Shown here: positions 31,320 through 32,519 of the stretch, piece by piece
Numbering within the stretch: the first letter of the stretch is position 1
Layout of the letters: each line of letters opens with the position of its first letter
NCBI GenBank assembly: GCA_964472175.1
Contig: CAYYJF010000020.1
Coordinates: 1 to 32,519 of the forward strand
DNA length: 32,519 nt
DNA from: UBA8389 sp964472175
GTDB taxonomy: Bacteria > Bacteroidota > Bacteroidia > Bacteroidales > UBA1402
Direction of reading: 5' to 3'
Program-made: the position numbers and the translations under genes
The notes under the pieces: generated by a model
What the model saw: the letters and a program-made list of their open reading frames with translations, nothing else
Database searches by the model: none
Told to the model about the DNA's origin: nothing

Positions 31320-32255
31320 GCACAGTCTGGATTGACCGATTCCGCCGCCAATGCTCAAAGGCAATTCGCCGTTCAGCAATTTTTTGTGAAAATACAACGA
31401 TTTTCTGTCTTCTGCATTGCAAATTTCCAATTGTCTGAGCAAGGCTTCCTTGTCCACACGAATGCCCATGGATGACAATTCCAAGGCATTGCCCAAAACG
31501 TCGTTCCAAACCAACAAGTCGCCGTTCAAACCAAAGAAACCATCTTCGTTCTTTGATGTCCAGTCGTCGTAGTCGGGTGAACGGTCGTCGTGCTTGATGC
31601 CGTTGGATAGTTTTCCACCAATACCGATGATGAAAACGGCACCGAATTGTCTGGTGATTTCGTTTTCTCTTTCTTTGGTGCTCAGGTTGGGGTATTTTTG
31701 AATGAGTTCTTCCGAATGAATGAATTTGATGTTTTCAGGCAACGTTGGCTTGATTTCCGGAAATTGCTCGTACACCATATATTCGGTTTGACGGATGGCG
31801 CCATAAATGCTTTGAACGATGTTCTTCAAAAAAGGAATGCGGCGTTGTTCGGCTGTAATGACTTTTTCCCAATCCCATTGATCCACATAAAGTGAATGCA
31901 GGTTGCCCAACTCTTCGTCGGCACGAATGGCGTTCATGTCAGTGTAGATGCCATAGCCCGATTCGATGCTGTATTCGCTCAATATCAGGCGTTTCCATTT
32001 GGCCAAAGAATGCACGATTTCGGCTTTCTGATCGCCCATATCTTTGATGGGGAAACCAACAGGTTGTTCTTTTCCAGATAAATTGTCATTGATGCCAGTG
32101 CCTGAAAGGACAAATAACGGAGCGGTTACCCGACGCAACTTCAATTCAGAAGACAAGCATGCTTGAAAGAAATCTTTAATCAGTTTTATCCCTTGTTCGG
32201 TTTTTTTAAGGTCAAGGAGCGCATTGTACCCCTTAGGTAAAATAAGATAACTCAT
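31320..32255 (-). CDS. asnA: Aspartate-ammonia ligase (asparagine synthetase A), 3' end in gap
   Basis: 312 residues are visible of an expected ~345. The sequence covers the class-II aminoacyl-tRNA-synthetase-like fold: VTAPLFVLSGTGINDNLSG near the N-terminus, EIVHSLAKWKR, GIYTDMNAIRADEE, LHSLYVDQWDWEKVI, then GLNGDLLVWN, LELSSMGIRVD and finally LPLSIGGGIGQSRL just before the gap. It makes asparagine from aspartate, ammonia and ATP. The frame through the gap into the terminator is not real coding sequence; the stop must be inside the gap. It is transcribed alone from a promoter at 32287-32294, with a dyad just downstream of that element. Confidence 0.95.
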
Positions 32256-32269
32256 GCGATGTTTTTTTG

Positions 32270-32294
32270 GACTTTAATAAAGTCTGCAAATATA
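32270..32294 (-). promoter_or_regulatory. Promoter and adjacent dyad of asnA
   Basis: On the minus strand TATATTTG (32287-32294) is a perfect -7 element. Just downstream, GACTTT (32270-32275) and AAAGTC (32279-32284) form a perfect 6-bp inverted repeat with a 3-nt spacer, covering the likely transcription start. The leader is about 25 nt. Confidence 0.6.
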
Positions 32295-32401
32295 GTCCAA
32301 ATGATTGACAAAATGATAGCTTTTAATCTAAATAAGTAAAAAAAATGGAGTCAAAATGGTGTGGATCGAAACTTATCAGTCATTTCTTGTCTGAATGAAA
32401 G

Positions 32402-32432
32402 ATTGTGACTTCGGGTTTTTTTTGTATTTTTG
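32402..32432 (+). promoter_or_regulatory. Promoter of the tRNA-Arg gene
   Basis: ATTG (32402-32405), a 19-nt spacer and TATTTTTG (32425-32432), a perfect -7 element. The tRNA begins 9 nt further on. Confidence 0.75.
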
Positions 32433-32441
32433 CGCCCGCTT

Positions 32442-32516
32442 GGTCCCGTAGTTCAATGGATAGAATAGTGGATTCCGGTTCCATCGATTGGAGTTCGAGT
32501 CTCCACGGGATCACCA
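32442..32516 (+). tRNA. tRNA-Arg, anticodon CCG
   Basis: The acceptor stem GGTCCCG (32442-32448) pairs with CGGGATC (32506-32512), with one G-U pair. The anticodon stem GTGGA/TCCAT encloses the loop TTCCGGT, giving anticodon CCG, which reads CGG. The TPsiC loop is GTTCGAG. Discriminator A32513 is followed by an encoded CCA (32514-32516). Confidence 0.93.
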
Positions 32517-32519
32517 AGT

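Noticed and set aside
1..32519. Mobile elements, phage, CRISPR or a defence island
   Set aside because: No transposase, integrase, regularly spaced repeat array or defence-type gene was seen. Nearly all genes belong to core families.

Overview
The window is a 32.5-kb stretch of a Bacteroidota chromosome, probably Bacteroidales or a close relative. Evidence for this: promoters with the Bacteroidota -7 element TAnnTTTG lie in front of many genes; almost no start codon has a Shine-Dalgarno sequence; and family-typical genes are present, including an RprX/RprY two-component pair, an EF-G2-type elongation factor G paralog, the ~463-residue arginine decarboxylase, an M56/BlaR1-like peptidase and an LptD/amidase/MCE envelope group. 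Three runs of exactly 100 N (1396-1495, 29294-29393, 31220-31319) look like fixed-size scaffold gaps, so this is draft or metagenome-type assembly.

Layout. 1-8.1 kb: 3' part of an M56 peptidase gene, a SIMPL-domain protein, a secreted pectate-lyase-like protein, a CYTH phosphohydrolase with an MgtC/DUF4010 membrane protein, and the EF-G2-like GTPase homolog. 8.2-11.8 kb: rprX-rprY, then the rpsF-rpsR-rplI ribosomal operon with a candidate S6:S18-binding leader. 11.8-18.9 kb: a tiny lipoprotein gene of 57 codons, an mtaB-acyltransferase-glycosyltransferase operon, arginine decarboxylase, divergent folB and bactofilin, and a second glycosyltransferase. 18.9-24.4 kb: B12-dependent ribonucleotide reductase, a nitroreductase and dnaA. 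24.4-29.7 kb: MCE/MlaD, an N-acetylmuramoyl-L-alanine amidase, an HD-domain protein and LptD. 29.7-32.5 kb: uracil-DNA glycosylase, a DUF5715 peptidase-like protein, asnA and tRNA-Arg(CCG).

The genes are mostly housekeeping. Their themes are translation (EF-G2, S6/S18/L9, MtaB, tRNA-Arg), DNA replication and precursors (DnaA, NrdJ, Ung), and envelope building (LptD, MlaD, amidase, acyltransferase, glycosyltransferases, bactofilin, RprXY). I found no CRISPR array, phage, insertion sequence or defence island, and I do not see a clearly new multi-gene system. The best second-look items are regulatory: the rpsF leader together with a strong Shine-Dalgarno sequence before rplI, a dyad overlapping the arginine decarboxylase promoter, repeats and a dyad upstream of dnaA, symmetric elements between the small lipoprotein gene and mtaB, and a probably leaderless rprX transcript. 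The EF-G paralog also has degenerate GTPase motifs. Promoter positions helped move several gene starts inward from the longest open frame.
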